64,000 nucleotides of DNA, taken from NCBI RefSeq assembly GCF_002093975.1, contig NZ_MSZZ01000044.1, positions 1-64,000 of the forward strand, read 5' to 3'. Below, one piece after another: positions 51,098 to 60,912 of this stretch (the stretch's first letter is position 1; every line of letters starts with the position of its first letter). The DNA comes from Thermoactinospora rubra (lineage in GTDB: Bacteria > Actinomycetota > Actinomycetes > Streptosporangiales > Streptosporangiaceae). The notes under the pieces were generated by a model, which did no database searches, was not told the origin of the DNA, and was given only the letters and a program-made list of their open reading frames with translations. Both the position numbers and the translations under genes were made by a program.

Positions 51098-52060
51098 TCA
51101 GCGCACGACCGTGCCGGTGGACATGGTGAGCAGCCCCAGCTCCGCGCGGGTGGGCTGCCCCTCCCAGTCGCCGGGTGCGGTGACCGCGAACGCGCCGCAC
51201 GCCGCCGCCGTGGCCAGCCGCTCCTTCACCGGCGCGCCGCGCAGCAGCTCGGCGAGGTAGCCGGCGACGAAGGCGTCGCCCGCGCCGACCGCGTCCACGG
51301 CGTTGACGGGCACCGGCGCGACCTCGTGCACCTCGCCGTCGACGCAGGCGACCGCGCCGCGGGCGCCCAGCTTCACCACCGCCTGCCGCGGACCGAGCGC
51401 GCACAGCCCGCGCGCCAGGTCCGCCGGCTGCCCCGCGACCCCCAGCAGGCCGGCCTCGTCGTCCCCGGCGAAGAGGATGTCGCAGGCGGAGGCGAGCTCC
51501 CGGAGCACGGGTCCGGCCTGGTCCCGGCTCCACAGGGCGGCGCGGTAGTTGACGTCGAAGGACACGGGCACGCCGGAGCTCCTCGCGAGGCTCATGGCCG
51601 CTTCGACGGTCGCGCGCGGGGAGGGGCCGAGCGCGGGGGTGATGCCGGTGAGGTGCAGGACTCCGGCTCCCACGATCCGGTCCCAGCGCAGGTCGTCGGG
51701 GTGCAGGCGGGTGCCGGGGCCGCCCGCGCGGTAGTAGGTGACCCGGGTGATGTCGGCGGTGCGCCGCTCCTTCACCATGAGGCTGGTCGGGACGCCGGGA
51801 TCGGTGACCACGCCGGAGACGTCGACACCCTCCGCCCGCAGCCGGCTGACGACCAGCTCGCCGAGCTCGTCGGCGCCCACCCGGCCGATCCACGCGGCGG
51901 GGCAGCCCAGCCGCCGCACGCCGATGGCGACGTTGGACTCGGCGCCGCCGACGCTCAGCGTCAGCGACGGCGCGTGCCTGAGCCGTCCCACGGCCGGCGT
52001 GGTGAGCAGGGCCATGGTCTCGCCGATCGTCACGAGCCCGCGGTGACCTGTCATGATCAT
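51098..52060 (-). CDS. PfkB kinase, 2-keto-3-deoxygluconate kinase-like
   Basis: A 320-residue ribokinase-family kinase: VTIGETMALL and LSVGGAESNVAIGVRRLG at the start, YYRAGGPGTRL in the KdgK position, and NAVDAVGAGDAFVAGYLAEL as catalytic signature. It would phosphorylate a 2-keto-3-deoxy sugar acid produced by the enolase-type dehydratase. ATG 52060 or 52054 could be used. It is 5 bp after the aldehyde dehydrogenase. Confidence 0.82.
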   Translation of the reverse strand: MIMTGHRGLVTIGETMALLTTPAVGRLRHAPSLTLSVGGAESNVAIGVRRLGCPAAWIGRVGADELGELVVSRLRAEGVDVSGVVTDPGVPTSLMVKERRTADITRVTYYRAGGPGTRLHPDDLRWDRIVGAGVLHLTGITPALGPSPRATVEAAMSLARSSGVPVSFDVNYRAALWSRDQAGPVLRELASACDILFAGDDEAGLLGVAGQPADLARGLCALGPRQAVVKLGARGAVACVDGEVHEVAPVPVNAVDAVGAGDAFVAGYLAELLRGAPVKERLATAAACGAFAVTAPGDWEGQPTRAELGLLTMSTGTVVR

Positions 52061-52065
52061 GGTAT

Positions 52066-53541
52066 TCAGCCCCGGTACCGCAGGTAGACCGTCTTCTTGC
52101 GCAGGTAGCGCTGGTAGCCGTACTTGCCGTCCTCGCCGCCGAGGCCGGACATCTTCCAGCCGGTGTGGAAGCCCTGCGGCTGCTCGGGCCCGATCTTGTT
52201 GACGTAGACCTCGCCGAACTGGAGGTCGTCCACGGCCCGCATGGCGATGTCGATGTTCTGCGTGAACACGTACGCCGTCAGGCCGTAGTCGGTGGAGTTG
52301 GCCCAGGCGATGACCTCGTCGTACTTCTCGAACGGCACGATCGGCAGGACCGGCCCGAAGACCTCCTGCCGCACGATGTCCATCTCGTTGCCGACCCCGG
52401 TGATCACAGTCGGGCTGAACCAGTAGCCCTTGGCGAACTCCGCGCCCGCGGGACGGTCGCCGCCGTAGACCACGGTCGCGCCGGCGGCCTCGGCTCCGTC
52501 GACGAAGTCCTTGACCTTCCGCCACTCCTCGGCCGAGACCTTCGGGCCCATCTGCGCGTCCTCCCGCGTCGGGTCCGCGACCTTGACCTGCTTGGCGACC
52601 TCGACGAACCGGCTGGCGAACTCGTCGTACCGGCTGGCGTGGACGTAGGTGCGCTCGTTGCAGGTGCACACCTGCCCGCAGTTCCAGAACCTCGCCTCGG
52701 CCGCCCGCTCCACGGCGGCGTCGAGGTCGGCGTCCTCGAACACGATCACGGGCGCCTTGCCGCCGAGCTCCAGCGAGACCGGGATCACCTTGGCCGCGGT
52801 CTGCCGGAGGATCTCCTGCCCCGCACGGCTGGACCCGGTCAGGGTGACCATCTGGGTCACCGGGTGCTCGCACATCTGCTTGCCGACGACGCGGCCCTCT
52901 CCCGTGACGACGTTGACCACGCCGTCCGGAACGCCGGCCTGCTGGCACAGCCGCGCCAGCGCCAAGGCGGCCAGGGGTGTCACCTCGCTCGGCTTGAGCA
53001 CGACGGCGTTCCCCGCCATGATCGCCGGCGCCACCTTCCGCGCGAAGATCGCCGCCGGGTAGTTCCACGGCGTGATGGCCGCGACGACGCCGTACGGCTC
53101 CTCGCGGACCATCAGGTGCTCCCCCGGCTGGTTGGGCGGGAATATCTCGCCGATGGGCGCGTACTTGTTGCCGTGGGCGACGTCGAAGAACAGCCTCGTG
53201 CCGACGATCTCGCCGCGGGCCTCGGTGATGGTCTTGCCCTGCTCGGCGACCACGATCTGGGCGAGCTCCTCGGCGTGCGCGTCGATCTCCCGCATCACGG
53301 CGGCGAGCACCTCGGCGCGCTCGGGGAGGCTGCGCCCGGCCCATTCCCGCTGGGCGGTCTCGGCGGCGCGCATGGCCTGGTCGACGTGCTCGGCCGTGGC
53401 CTCGGGCACCTCGGTGAACACCTCGCCGGTGGCCGGATTGTCGACCGGCCTGGTCTGCGGGCTGTCCACCCGCTCGCCGCCGATGAACATCGCCGGACGC
53501 TCGCCGAGGAGCCGGTCCGGGCCGAAAAGCTGGTATGCCAT
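52066..53541 (-). CDS. NAD(P)-dependent aldehyde dehydrogenase
   Basis: A 491-residue ALDH. TPWNYP and KPSEVTPLAALALA bind cofactor, the general base Glu is in SLELGGKAP and the catalytic Cys in FWNCGQVCTCNERTYVH. The C-terminal MSGLGGEDGKYG..RKKTVYLRY resembles lactaldehyde/glycolaldehyde dehydrogenases (AldA). It may oxidise the aldehyde released at the end of the pathway. A distinct ATG at 53541 starts the recognisable N-terminus. Confidence 0.9.
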   Translation of the reverse strand: MAYQLFGPDRLLGERPAMFIGGERVDSPQTRPVDNPATGEVFTEVPEATAEHVDQAMRAAETAQREWAGRSLPERAEVLAAVMREIDAHAEELAQIVVAEQGKTITEARGEIVGTRLFFDVAHGNKYAPIGEIFPPNQPGEHLMVREEPYGVVAAITPWNYPAAIFARKVAPAIMAGNAVVLKPSEVTPLAALALARLCQQAGVPDGVVNVVTGEGRVVGKQMCEHPVTQMVTLTGSSRAGQEILRQTAAKVIPVSLELGGKAPVIVFEDADLDAAVERAAEARFWNCGQVCTCNERTYVHASRYDEFASRFVEVAKQVKVADPTREDAQMGPKVSAEEWRKVKDFVDGAEAAGATVVYGGDRPAGAEFAKGYWFSPTVITGVGNEMDIVRQEVFGPVLPIVPFEKYDEVIAWANSTDYGLTAYVFTQNIDIAMRAVDDLQFGEVYVNKIGPEQPQGFHTGWKMSGLGGEDGKYGYQRYLRKKTVYLRYRG

Positions 53542-53570
53542 GGTGTCGGGTCCTTTCCTGCAGCGGAAGG

Positions 53571-54602
53571 TCACGGGCGGCGCGGGTCCAGCAGCGCCTT
53601 GACGACGTGGCGTTCGGCGAGCGCGGTGAAGGCGTCCTGCCAGTCGCCGAGGGGGAACACGGTGGCCAGCGGCGCGGGGTCGAGGGCGCCGCGCGCCATG
53701 AGCGCGAGCGCGGCGTCCCAGCTGGACCAGGAGCTGGACAGGGAGAACGTCACATCCAGCGCCCGGTTCATGGCCGTCGCCCACGGCACCCGGATCTGCG
53801 GGCTGTCACTGACGCCGAGCACCAGCAGCCGGCCACGGCGGCGCAGCGCGCCGATCGCCGCCGCCAGGGCGTCCGGCGAGCCGGAGGACTCGATCACGAG
53901 GTCGGCGCCGCGGCCGCCGGTGATCTCATGCGCGCGCTCGGCCACGTCCGCGGTGGTCGAGTCCCAGGTCTCCAGGCCGAGCCGCCGCGCCAGGTCGAGC
54001 CGCGACCGGCTGGAGGGGCGGCCGACGAGGACGACGCGGCCGGCGCCGCAGGCGCGGGCGGCCATCGCGGACAGCAGGCCGATCGGCCCGGGCCCGAAGA
54101 CCAGCACGACCGAGCCCGGGTGGACGGGCATGCGTTCCAGCCCGCTCAGCACGATGGCGGCCGGTTCGCACAGCGCGGCCGCCAGGTCCGGCACGCTGTC
54201 GGGCACGCGGTGCAGCAGGTGCGCGGGCACGTGAACCAGCTCGGCCATGCCGCCGTCGATGCCCCATCCCGGGGACCGCTTGCGCGCGCAGATCTCGGCG
54301 TGCCCGCGGCGGCACAGGTGGCAGACGCCGCAGGCCAGCGCGTGCGGCTCGCACACCACGCGGTCGCCGACGGCCCACTCCCCGACGCCGTCGCCGACCG
54401 CGGCCACCCGGCCGAGGAACTCGTGCCCGACGGTGACCGGCGGCCAGCTCGGGAAGGCGTTGTGCATGATGTGCAGGTCGGTGCCGCAGATCCCGGCGTA
54501 GAGCACGCGCAGCACGACCCAGCCCGCGGCCGGCTCGGGCTCCTCGACGTCGGCCAGCTCGAAGTGCTCGTGCTCCTTGGCGAGCTTGCGCAGGGCCTTC
54601 AC
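53571..54602 (-). CDS. Zinc-dependent alcohol/polyol dehydrogenase (first)
   Basis: A 343-residue medium-chain dehydrogenase. Catalytic zinc: YAGICGTDLH and TVGHEFLG. Structural zinc: four Cys in ACGVCHLCRRGHAEIC. NAD site: VLVFGPGPIGLLSA. It belongs to the threonine/sorbitol dehydrogenase branch and probably oxidises a sugar or sugar acid hydroxyl. The GTG start overlaps the second dehydrogenase's stop (GTGA). Confidence 0.88.
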   Translation of the reverse strand: MKALRKLAKEHEHFELADVEEPEPAAGWVVLRVLYAGICGTDLHIMHNAFPSWPPVTVGHEFLGRVAAVGDGVGEWAVGDRVVCEPHALACGVCHLCRRGHAEICARKRSPGWGIDGGMAELVHVPAHLLHRVPDSVPDLAAALCEPAAIVLSGLERMPVHPGSVVLVFGPGPIGLLSAMAARACGAGRVVLVGRPSSRSRLDLARRLGLETWDSTTADVAERAHEITGGRGADLVIESSGSPDALAAAIGALRRRGRLLVLGVSDSPQIRVPWATAMNRALDVTFSLSSSWSSWDAALALMARGALDPAPLATVFPLGDWQDAFTALAERHVVKALLDPRRP

Positions 54603-55576
54603 GACGCCCCCCGCACGAGGACCTTGACCTGGCGCCCGGCGCGCAGGTCGGCGATCGCGCCGGCCGCCTCCTCCAGCGGCACGGTCCCGGTGAGGAACGG
54701 CTCCGGGTCGACCTGTCCCGCGCAGATCATCTCGGTCGCGGTGCGGATGTCGTCGCGGGAGTAGACGCGGGTGCCGATCAGCGTGATCTCCTTGAAGGTC
54801 ACGGCCTGCAGGTCCACCGCCGCCGGCGTCCCGTAGACGCCCACCAGCACGATCCTTCCGGCCGGCGCCGTCGCGGCCGTCATCCCGGCGGCGACGGCGG
54901 GGTGGGCGGCGGCGTCGAAGAACACGTCGGCGGACAGGTCACCGAACGACTCCACGGACTCGAAGCCGAGCTCGGCGGCCAGGCCGCGGCGCAGCGGGGA
55001 CGGCTCGGCCACGACGACATCGCCCGCCCCGGCGCGCCGGGCGCACAGGGCCACGGCCAGGCCGACCGGTCCGGCGCCCGCCACGATCACCGTCTGGCCG
55101 AGCCGGAGCCCGGACTGGCGCACCGCCCTGACCGCCACCGCCAGCGGCTCGGCGAAGGCCAGGTGCCGCAGGTCGGCGGTGGGCGGCACAGGGATGAGCC
55201 GATCGGCCGGGACGGCGACCTGCCGCGCGGCTCCGCCCGGCGCGTCGATGCCGATCAGGCGCAGCGAGGCGCAGGTGTGCGGCCGTCCGTTGCGGCAGGG
55301 GCCGCACCTGCCGCACGGCAGCAGCGGGTCGACCACGACCTTGGTGCCGGCCGGCAGCCCGGCCGCGTCGGCGTGGACCGTGCCCGAGATCTCGTGGCCG
55401 ATCACGATCCCGGGCTTGGCGCGCGGATGCTCTCCGGCGCAGATGTGCAGGTCGGTGCCGCACAGGCCGCAGTAGGCCACGTCGACGAGCGCCCAGCCGT
55501 CCGGCACCGCGGGCCGGGGCTCCTCGCGCACGACGACGTCGTGGCCGCCGTTCCAGACCAGGGCCGGCACGCTCAT
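54599..55576 (-). CDS. Zinc-dependent alcohol/polyol dehydrogenase (second)
   Basis: A 325-residue paralogue of the adjacent enzyme: YCGLCGTDLHICAGEHP, VIGHEISG, structural Cys in PCGRCGPCRNGRPHTC, and VIVAGAGPVGLAVAL for the cofactor. It is coupled by 4-bp overlaps on both sides. The pair may oxidise two positions of the substrate or form a hetero-oligomer. Confidence 0.88.
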   Translation of the reverse strand: MSVPALVWNGGHDVVVREEPRPAVPDGWALVDVAYCGLCGTDLHICAGEHPRAKPGIVIGHEISGTVHADAAGLPAGTKVVVDPLLPCGRCGPCRNGRPHTCASLRLIGIDAPGGAARQVAVPADRLIPVPPTADLRHLAFAEPLAVAVRAVRQSGLRLGQTVIVAGAGPVGLAVALCARRAGAGDVVVAEPSPLRRGLAAELGFESVESFGDLSADVFFDAAAHPAVAAGMTAATAPAGRIVLVGVYGTPAAVDLQAVTFKEITLIGTRVYSRDDIRTATEMICAGQVDPEPFLTGTVPLEEAAGAIADLRAGRQVKVLVRGAS

Positions 55577-56574
55577 GCGCGCACCGCCTTCGGCTCGTTG
55601 ACCGGGCACCGGGGCCGCTCGCCGCGCAGCACGCGGAGCGCCTCGCGGGCCACCTCCGTCTTGAGGGTGTGGAAGGCCTCTTCGGAGTACCAGGCCGCAT
55701 GCGGTGTCATCACCACCCGGTCGTGCCGGGCCAGGGCCCGGCCGATCTCGTCCGGCGGCTCTGCTTCCAGCACGTCGAGGGCCGCCCCGGCGATCCGGCC
55801 GCGGTCCAGCGCGTCGAGCAGGGCGGCGGTGTCGACGAGCCCGCCGCGCGCGGTGTTCACCAGGTACGCCGTCGGCTTCATCGCCGCCAGCTGCGGCGCG
55901 CCGATCAGGTGGCGGGAGCCGGCGGCCAGCGTGGCGTGCAGCGAGACCACGTCCGCCGAGGCCAGCAGGTCCTCCAGCGGCACCTTCTCGATCACGCTCC
56001 CGTCCTGGCCCGGGCGCGCGGCGAGCGGGTCGGCGCCGATCACGCGCAGCCCCAGCGCGGCGGCCCTGCGACCGGCCGCCGTGCCGATGGCGCCGCAGCC
56101 GACGACGCCGAAGGTGAGCGTGCCCAGCCGCCGCAGGGGGCGTGCCACCCGGTAGTCCCACCGGCCCTCCCGCACCGCGCGGTCGAGGGACGCGATCCCT
56201 CGCAGCAGCGACATGGCCAGCGCGATGGTGTGGTCGGCCACCTCCCCCACGCCGTAGTCCGGCACATTGGCCACCCACACGCCGCGCTCGGTCGCGGCGG
56301 CCACGTCCACGTTGTCCACGCCGACGCCGTACCGCACGACCAGCCGGCAGCGGGGCAGCGCGTCCAGCACCGGGCCCGTGATGGGCACGTACTGGTTGAT
56401 CAGCACGTCGGCGTCGGCGGCCTGGTCGGCGACGTCCTCGGGCGTTTTGCAGGCGGCCAGCCGCAGCGACACGCCTTGGCCGCGCAGCACGCTCTCCTCC
56501 GGCGCGATCGTGCCGTGGTCGCAGTCCGTGATCACCACCGTGCCCAGCCGGGCGTTCACGGCGTTCGAGATCAT
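55573..56574 (-). CDS. D-isomer-specific 2-hydroxyacid dehydrogenase (C-terminal-binding-protein-like)
   Basis: A 333-residue enzyme: TFGVVGCGAIGTAAGRRAAALG cofactor site, Arg in YLVNTARGGLVDTAALL, Glu in VLEAEPPDEI, His in VMTPHAAWYSEEAF. The AxYSEE ending resembles CtBP/phosphoglycerate-dehydrogenase relatives. It starts at 56574 sharing one base with the IclR stop (TGATG) and ends overlapping the second zinc dehydrogenase. It probably acts on a keto acid of the pathway. Confidence 0.87.
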   Translation of the reverse strand: MISNAVNARLGTVVITDCDHGTIAPEESVLRGQGVSLRLAACKTPEDVADQAADADVLINQYVPITGPVLDALPRCRLVVRYGVGVDNVDVAAATERGVWVANVPDYGVGEVADHTIALAMSLLRGIASLDRAVREGRWDYRVARPLRRLGTLTFGVVGCGAIGTAAGRRAAALGLRVIGADPLAARPGQDGSVIEKVPLEDLLASADVVSLHATLAAGSRHLIGAPQLAAMKPTAYLVNTARGGLVDTAALLDALDRGRIAGAALDVLEAEPPDEIGRALARHDRVVMTPHAAWYSEEAFHTLKTEVAREALRVLRGERPRCPVNEPKAVRA

Positions 56575-57347
56575 CACAGGTTCCCCAGTCGCTTCGAGAT
56601 CTCCCGCGCCGCCTTCATGACCAGCGGCGCGATGGCCGGTTCGTTGGCGAGCACCCGGTCGGCCGGTCCTGCTACGGACACGGCCGCCACCGGGGCGCCG
56701 TGGACGTCGCACACCGCCGCGGCGAGGCAGCCGACGCCGGGTTCGACCTCGCGGTCGTCGACCGCGTATCCCTGCTCCCTGACGAGGCTGATGTGCTCGC
56801 GCAGCGTCGCGGCGTCGGCGGGCGAGCGGTCGGTCAGGCGCGCGTACCGCAGCGCCGGCAGCCGCTCGGCCAGCACGTCGTCCGTCAGCGCGGCGAGGTA
56901 GGCCTTGCCGAGCGCGGTGCAGGTCATCGGCCTGCGGGTGCCCAGCCGGGCGGTCACCTTCAGCGCCCCCGGCCCCTCCTGCTGCAGGATGTAGACCATC
57001 TCGTCCCCGTCCGGGACGGCCAGGTTCACGGTCTCCCCGACCAGGTCGGCGAGCTGGTGGAGGTGCTCGGGCGCGAGGCGCACGATGTCGCTGCCGCGCA
57101 GGGCCGACGCGCCGATGGCCACGGCGCGCAGCCCGAGGCGCAGGCCTCCGCCGGGCGCGTCCTCCAGGAAGCCCGCGGTGCGCAGCCGGTCGACGAGCCG
57201 GTAGGTGGCGCTCCTGCTGAGCCCCAGCTCCCCGGCCAGCAGGGCCGGGGTGGCGGTCCCGGCCCGGGCCACGGCCTCCAGCATGGCCAGGCCCTTCTCC
57301 AGGATCGTGCCGCCCCCGGCCGGCCGGTCGCCGCTTGTGCCCGTCAT
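56574..57347 (-). CDS. IclR-family transcriptional regulator
   Basis: A 257-residue regulator with winged helix (TILEKGLAMLEAVARAGTATPALLAGELGLSRSATYRLVDRLRTAGFL) and the IclR ligand domain (RPMTCTALGKAYLAAL, EVEPGVGCLAAAVCD). It is embedded in the operon after the two permeases (ATGA overlap). It gives a second control layer besides LacI, possibly sensing a downstream metabolite. Confidence 0.9.
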   Translation of the reverse strand: MTGTSGDRPAGGGTILEKGLAMLEAVARAGTATPALLAGELGLSRSATYRLVDRLRTAGFLEDAPGGGLRLGLRAVAIGASALRGSDIVRLAPEHLHQLADLVGETVNLAVPDGDEMVYILQQEGPGALKVTARLGTRRPMTCTALGKAYLAALTDDVLAERLPALRYARLTDRSPADAATLREHISLVREQGYAVDDREVEPGVGCLAAAVCDVHGAPVAAVSVAGPADRVLANEPAIAPLVMKAAREISKRLGNL

Positions 57348-58345
57348 GCCGGCGCCGTCCCGCCCGAGGCCCTCCGCCGCGAGAGCTTGACCTGCAGCAG
57401 CACGACGAGCAGGAGGAACCCGCCTCTGATCACCGACTCCCAGAAGGAGCTGATCTCGATCGCGCCCATGCTGTTCTCGAACACGATCAGGTTGAAGATC
57501 AGCTGGAGCAGGACGACGCCGACGAGGGTGGACATCACCGAGCCGACGCCGCCGGTGAGCAGCGTGCCGCCCACCACGACGGCGGCGATCGCCGACAGCT
57601 CCCATCCGATGCCGGTGTCGGTGCTGACCGATCCGGTCTGGGCCGCCAGGAACGCCCCGGCGAGGCCGGCCAGCGCGCCCGACATGGCGTACACGACGAA
57701 CTTGGTGCGTGCCACCGGCAGCCCCATCAGGCGGGCGGCGTCCTCGCTCCCGCCCACGGCCAGGACCGTGCGGCCGAAGGCGGTGTAGCGCAGCACCGCG
57801 GCGCCGATGAGAAAAGCCGCGAACATGAAGACCGCGGAGACCGGCAGGCCGAGCAGCTCCCAGCGGCCGAAGTCCTGGAAGCTGCCGGTTCCCGAGGCGA
57901 CGACGGCCTTCTTGTCCGACAGGTACAGGGCCAGGCCCCGCACGCCCAGCAGCGCCGCCAGCGTGACGATGAACGGCTCCAGGCGGACCTTGGCGATCAG
58001 CACGCCGTTCAGGGATCCCAGCGCCAGGCCCACCAGCACGGCCAGCCCGAAGGCGGGCACGAGGCCGGCCCCGCTGGCCTGGGCGGCCACGACGCCGCCG
58101 AGCAGCGCCACCGAGCCGACGGACAGGTCGATGCCGCCGCTCATGATGACGAACGTCATCCCGAGCGCGACCAGGGCGAACTTCGCGTCGTCCGCCAGCA
58201 GGTTGGCCAGGTTCTCGCCCGCGAACCGGTCGCCGTAGCGCACGATCCCGAACACGAGCAGCGCGATGAGCGCGATGAGGGCGCCGTGGCGCTGGAGCGC
58301 CAGGACGTTCGACGCCCGCGTGCGGAAGGCGAGCAGCTGGTTCAT
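57344..58345 (-). CDS. Sugar ABC transporter permease (YjfF-like, CUT2)
   Basis: A 333-residue permease of the ribose/galactofuranose class, with ALGMTFVIMSGGIDLSVGSVALLGGVVAA and GSLNGVLIAKVRLEPFIVTLAAL. It is the second of two different permeases in this operon, as in the E. coli YtfT/YjfF pair. The start overlaps the other permease's stop. Confidence 0.9.
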   Translation of the reverse strand: MNQLLAFRTRASNVLALQRHGALIALIALLVFGIVRYGDRFAGENLANLLADDAKFALVALGMTFVIMSGGIDLSVGSVALLGGVVAAQASGAGLVPAFGLAVLVGLALGSLNGVLIAKVRLEPFIVTLAALLGVRGLALYLSDKKAVVASGTGSFQDFGRWELLGLPVSAVFMFAAFLIGAAVLRYTAFGRTVLAVGGSEDAARLMGLPVARTKFVVYAMSGALAGLAGAFLAAQTGSVSTDTGIGWELSAIAAVVVGGTLLTGGVGSVMSTLVGVVLLQLIFNLIVFENSMGAIEISSFWESVIRGGFLLLVVLLQVKLSRRRASGGTAPA

Positions 58346-59349
58346 CCGGCCCCCTCCCCGGCCTGGCGCTGGACGTAGATGGCGGCGACGATGATGAAGC
58401 CGGTGATCATCTGGGCGACCTCCCGGGACACGCCGTGGGCGATCAGAGTGTTCTGCAACAGGCGCAGCATGAGCGCGCCGATCACCACGGCCACCGGGGA
58501 GATCCGGCCGCCCGTGAGCGGCGTGCCGGCGACGGCGACGGCGGCGATCGCGTCGAGTTCCATGCCGAGGCCGGTGTTGTTGGCGTCGGAGGCGGAGACC
58601 CGCGCGACCTCCATGAGGCCGACCAGGCCGGCGAGCGTGGCCGACGTCGCGTAGGCGATCAGCTTCACCCGCCGGACGGGGACGCCGGCGAGCCGGGCGG
58701 CCGGTTCGTTGTCACCGGTGGCCACCAGATAGCGGCCGAACGGCGTCGAGCGGGCGACGAACCAGATCGCCGCGGCGACGACCACCAGGAGGACGACCTG
58801 GACCGGGATCCCGGCGATCGCGCCGAGGCCGAAGAACTGGAAGGCCGGGTCGTCGACGTTCTGCAGCCGTCCGTCGGTCAGCAGCTGGGCGATCCCCCGT
58901 CCGGCGATGAACAGGATCAGCGTCGCGATGATCGGCTGCACGCCGTACCGGGCGACCAGGGTGCCGTTGAACAGCCCGCACAGCAGCGCGGCCAGCAGCG
59001 CGAGCGCGACGGCCGGCACCAGGCCGGTGCCGCTGAGCAGCGCGAGCGCGCCGACCTGTCCGGAGATCGCCATGACGGAGCCGACGGACAGGTCGATGCC
59101 CCTGGTGGCGATCACCATGGCCATGCCGAGGGCGACGATGCCGACGGGAGCCGCCTGGCGCAGCTGGACGTAGAGCAGGTTGGCGGGGGTGAGGAAGTTC
59201 GCGGTGAACAGCGCGTTGAAGATCAGCAGGGCGACGAGGGCGGTGCCGGCGCCGTACCGCTGCGTGTAGGCGGCCCATGAGGTCTTGCGGCGTACGGCGG
59301 GCGCGGCGGCCGCGGACGGCGCGGCGGGTGTGGTGGTGGTCTCCGGCAT
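58342..59349 (-). CDS. Sugar ABC transporter permease (YtfT-like, CUT2)
   Basis: A 335-residue permease with a proline/alanine-rich N-terminal extension before the first helix. VALGMAMVIATRGIDLSVGSVMAISGQVGALA and GLFNGTLVARYGVQPIIATLILF are family-typical. It is encoded directly after the ATPase (5-bp gap) and before the second permease, forming a heteromeric pore. Confidence 0.9.
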   Translation of the reverse strand: MPETTTTPAAPSAAAAPAVRRKTSWAAYTQRYGAGTALVALLIFNALFTANFLTPANLLYVQLRQAAPVGIVALGMAMVIATRGIDLSVGSVMAISGQVGALALLSGTGLVPAVALALLAALLCGLFNGTLVARYGVQPIIATLILFIAGRGIAQLLTDGRLQNVDDPAFQFFGLGAIAGIPVQVVLLVVVAAAIWFVARSTPFGRYLVATGDNEPAARLAGVPVRRVKLIAYATSATLAGLVGLMEVARVSASDANNTGLGMELDAIAAVAVAGTPLTGGRISPVAVVIGALMLRLLQNTLIAHGVSREVAQMITGFIIVAAIYVQRQAGEGAG

Positions 59350-59354
59350 CCGTC

Positions 59355-60896
59355 TCACCTCGCCCCGTCCTCGGCTTCCACGGCGGCCCCGTGCGCCATG
59401 GCGGCCATGATCCGCTCCTCCGAGATCTGGTCGCCGCGCAGTTCGGCGACGTTGCGCCCGTCGCGCAGCACGACGACGCGGTCGGCGTTCTCCACGAGCT
59501 CCTCCAGCTCGGAGGAGATGAACAGCACGCCCAGGCCGTCGTCGGCCAGCTCGCGGATCAGCGACTGGATCTCCTGCTTCGCGCCCACGTCGATGCCCCG
59601 GGTCGGCTCGTCCAGGACGAGCAGCCGCGGATTCATGCACAGCCAGCGGGCCAGCAGCACCTTCTGCTGGTTGCCGCCCGACAGCTCCCGGATCGGCTGG
59701 TCGGCGCTGGACACCTTGATGCCTATGCGCTCGATGAACCGCTCGACGATCTGCTGTTGCCGCCGCCTGTCGACGATGCCGGCCTTGGTCAGCCGGGGCA
59801 GCAGGGCAAGGGTGAGGTTCTCCCGCACCGACATCTGCGGGATGATCCCCTCCACCTTGCGGTCCTCCGGGGAGAAGCCGATGCCCCGGCGGATCGCGTC
59901 CCGCGGCACGGCGAACCGGACCGGCTCGGCGTCCACCCGCACCTCGCCGGAGTCCGGCGCGTCGGCGCCGAACAGCACGCGCGCGGTCTCCGAGCGGCCG
60001 GACCCGAGCAGTCCGGCCAGTCCGACGATCTCCCCTGAGCGGACCGCGACGTCCACCCCGCGCAACGCCTGCCCGAGCTCCAGTCCGCTCGCCTCGATGA
60101 CCGGGGCGGCCTCCGCCTGGTGGGGCGCCCGGGAGGCGGCCCGCCGTACCTCGGCCAGGTCCCGGCCGATCATCTTGGACACCAGCTCGTACTTGGAGAT
60201 GTCGGCCATGGCGCGGTCGTCCACCGTGCGCCCGTCACGCATGATCGTGACCCGGTCGCAGACGGCGTACAGCTCGTCGAGACGATGGGACACGAACACC
60301 ACGGACACGCCACTGTCCCTGAGCCGGCGGATGACGTCGAACAGCACGGACACCTCGTGCTCGGCGAGCGACGACGTCGGCTCGTCCATGATCACCAGCT
60401 TGGCGTCGAACGACAGCGCCCGGGCGATCGCGGTCATCTGCTGGGTGGCGATGGAGAACTCCCGCAGCGGCCGGGTGACGTCCACGTGGACGTCCAGGCC
60501 GGCCAGGAGCTCCCTGGCCTCGGCGTTCATCCGGCGCCAGTCGAGCAGGCCGAACCGGCGGCGCTCCCTGCCGAGGAAGATGTTCTCGGTGACCGTGCGG
60601 TAGGGGACGAGGTTGACCTCCTGGTAGATGGTCGCGATGCCGCCCAGCTGGGCCGCGTGGGGCGAGTCGAAGGCCACCGGCCGGCCGTCGAACGTGACGG
60701 TGCCGCCGTCGGCCTTGTAGACGCCGGTCAAGACCTTGATCAGAGTGGACTTGCCCGCGCCGTTCTGGCCGATCAGCGCGCGCACCTCGCCGCGATTGAC
60801 CTGGAAGGAGGCCTCCGCCAGGGCGGGGACGCCGAGGAAGCTCTTGCGGATGCCGCGCATGTCGAGCAGCGGCGGGGATGGCGAGGATTGTGTCAT
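59355..60896 (-). CDS. Sugar ABC transporter ATPase with two nucleotide-binding domains
   Basis: A 513-residue CUT2 ATPase. Domain 1 has Walker A GQNGAGKSTLIKVL, Q-loop YQEVNLVP and Walker B LVIMDEPTSSL. Domain 2 keeps LSGGNQQKVLLARWL and LLVLDEPTRGIDVG but has the degenerate Walker A GLLGSGRSE usual for RbsA-type second domains. It energises the two permeases encoded next. A strong stem-loop lies between the binding-protein gene and this one. Confidence 0.92.
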   Translation of the reverse strand: MTQSSPSPPLLDMRGIRKSFLGVPALAEASFQVNRGEVRALIGQNGAGKSTLIKVLTGVYKADGGTVTFDGRPVAFDSPHAAQLGGIATIYQEVNLVPYRTVTENIFLGRERRRFGLLDWRRMNAEARELLAGLDVHVDVTRPLREFSIATQQMTAIARALSFDAKLVIMDEPTSSLAEHEVSVLFDVIRRLRDSGVSVVFVSHRLDELYAVCDRVTIMRDGRTVDDRAMADISKYELVSKMIGRDLAEVRRAASRAPHQAEAAPVIEASGLELGQALRGVDVAVRSGEIVGLAGLLGSGRSETARVLFGADAPDSGEVRVDAEPVRFAVPRDAIRRGIGFSPEDRKVEGIIPQMSVRENLTLALLPRLTKAGIVDRRRQQQIVERFIERIGIKVSSADQPIRELSGGNQQKVLLARWLCMNPRLLVLDEPTRGIDVGAKQEIQSLIRELADDGLGVLFISSELEELVENADRVVVLRDGRNVAELRGDQISEERIMAAMAHGAAVEAEDGAR

Positions 60897-60912
60897 GCTC
60901 GGTTCTCCTCGG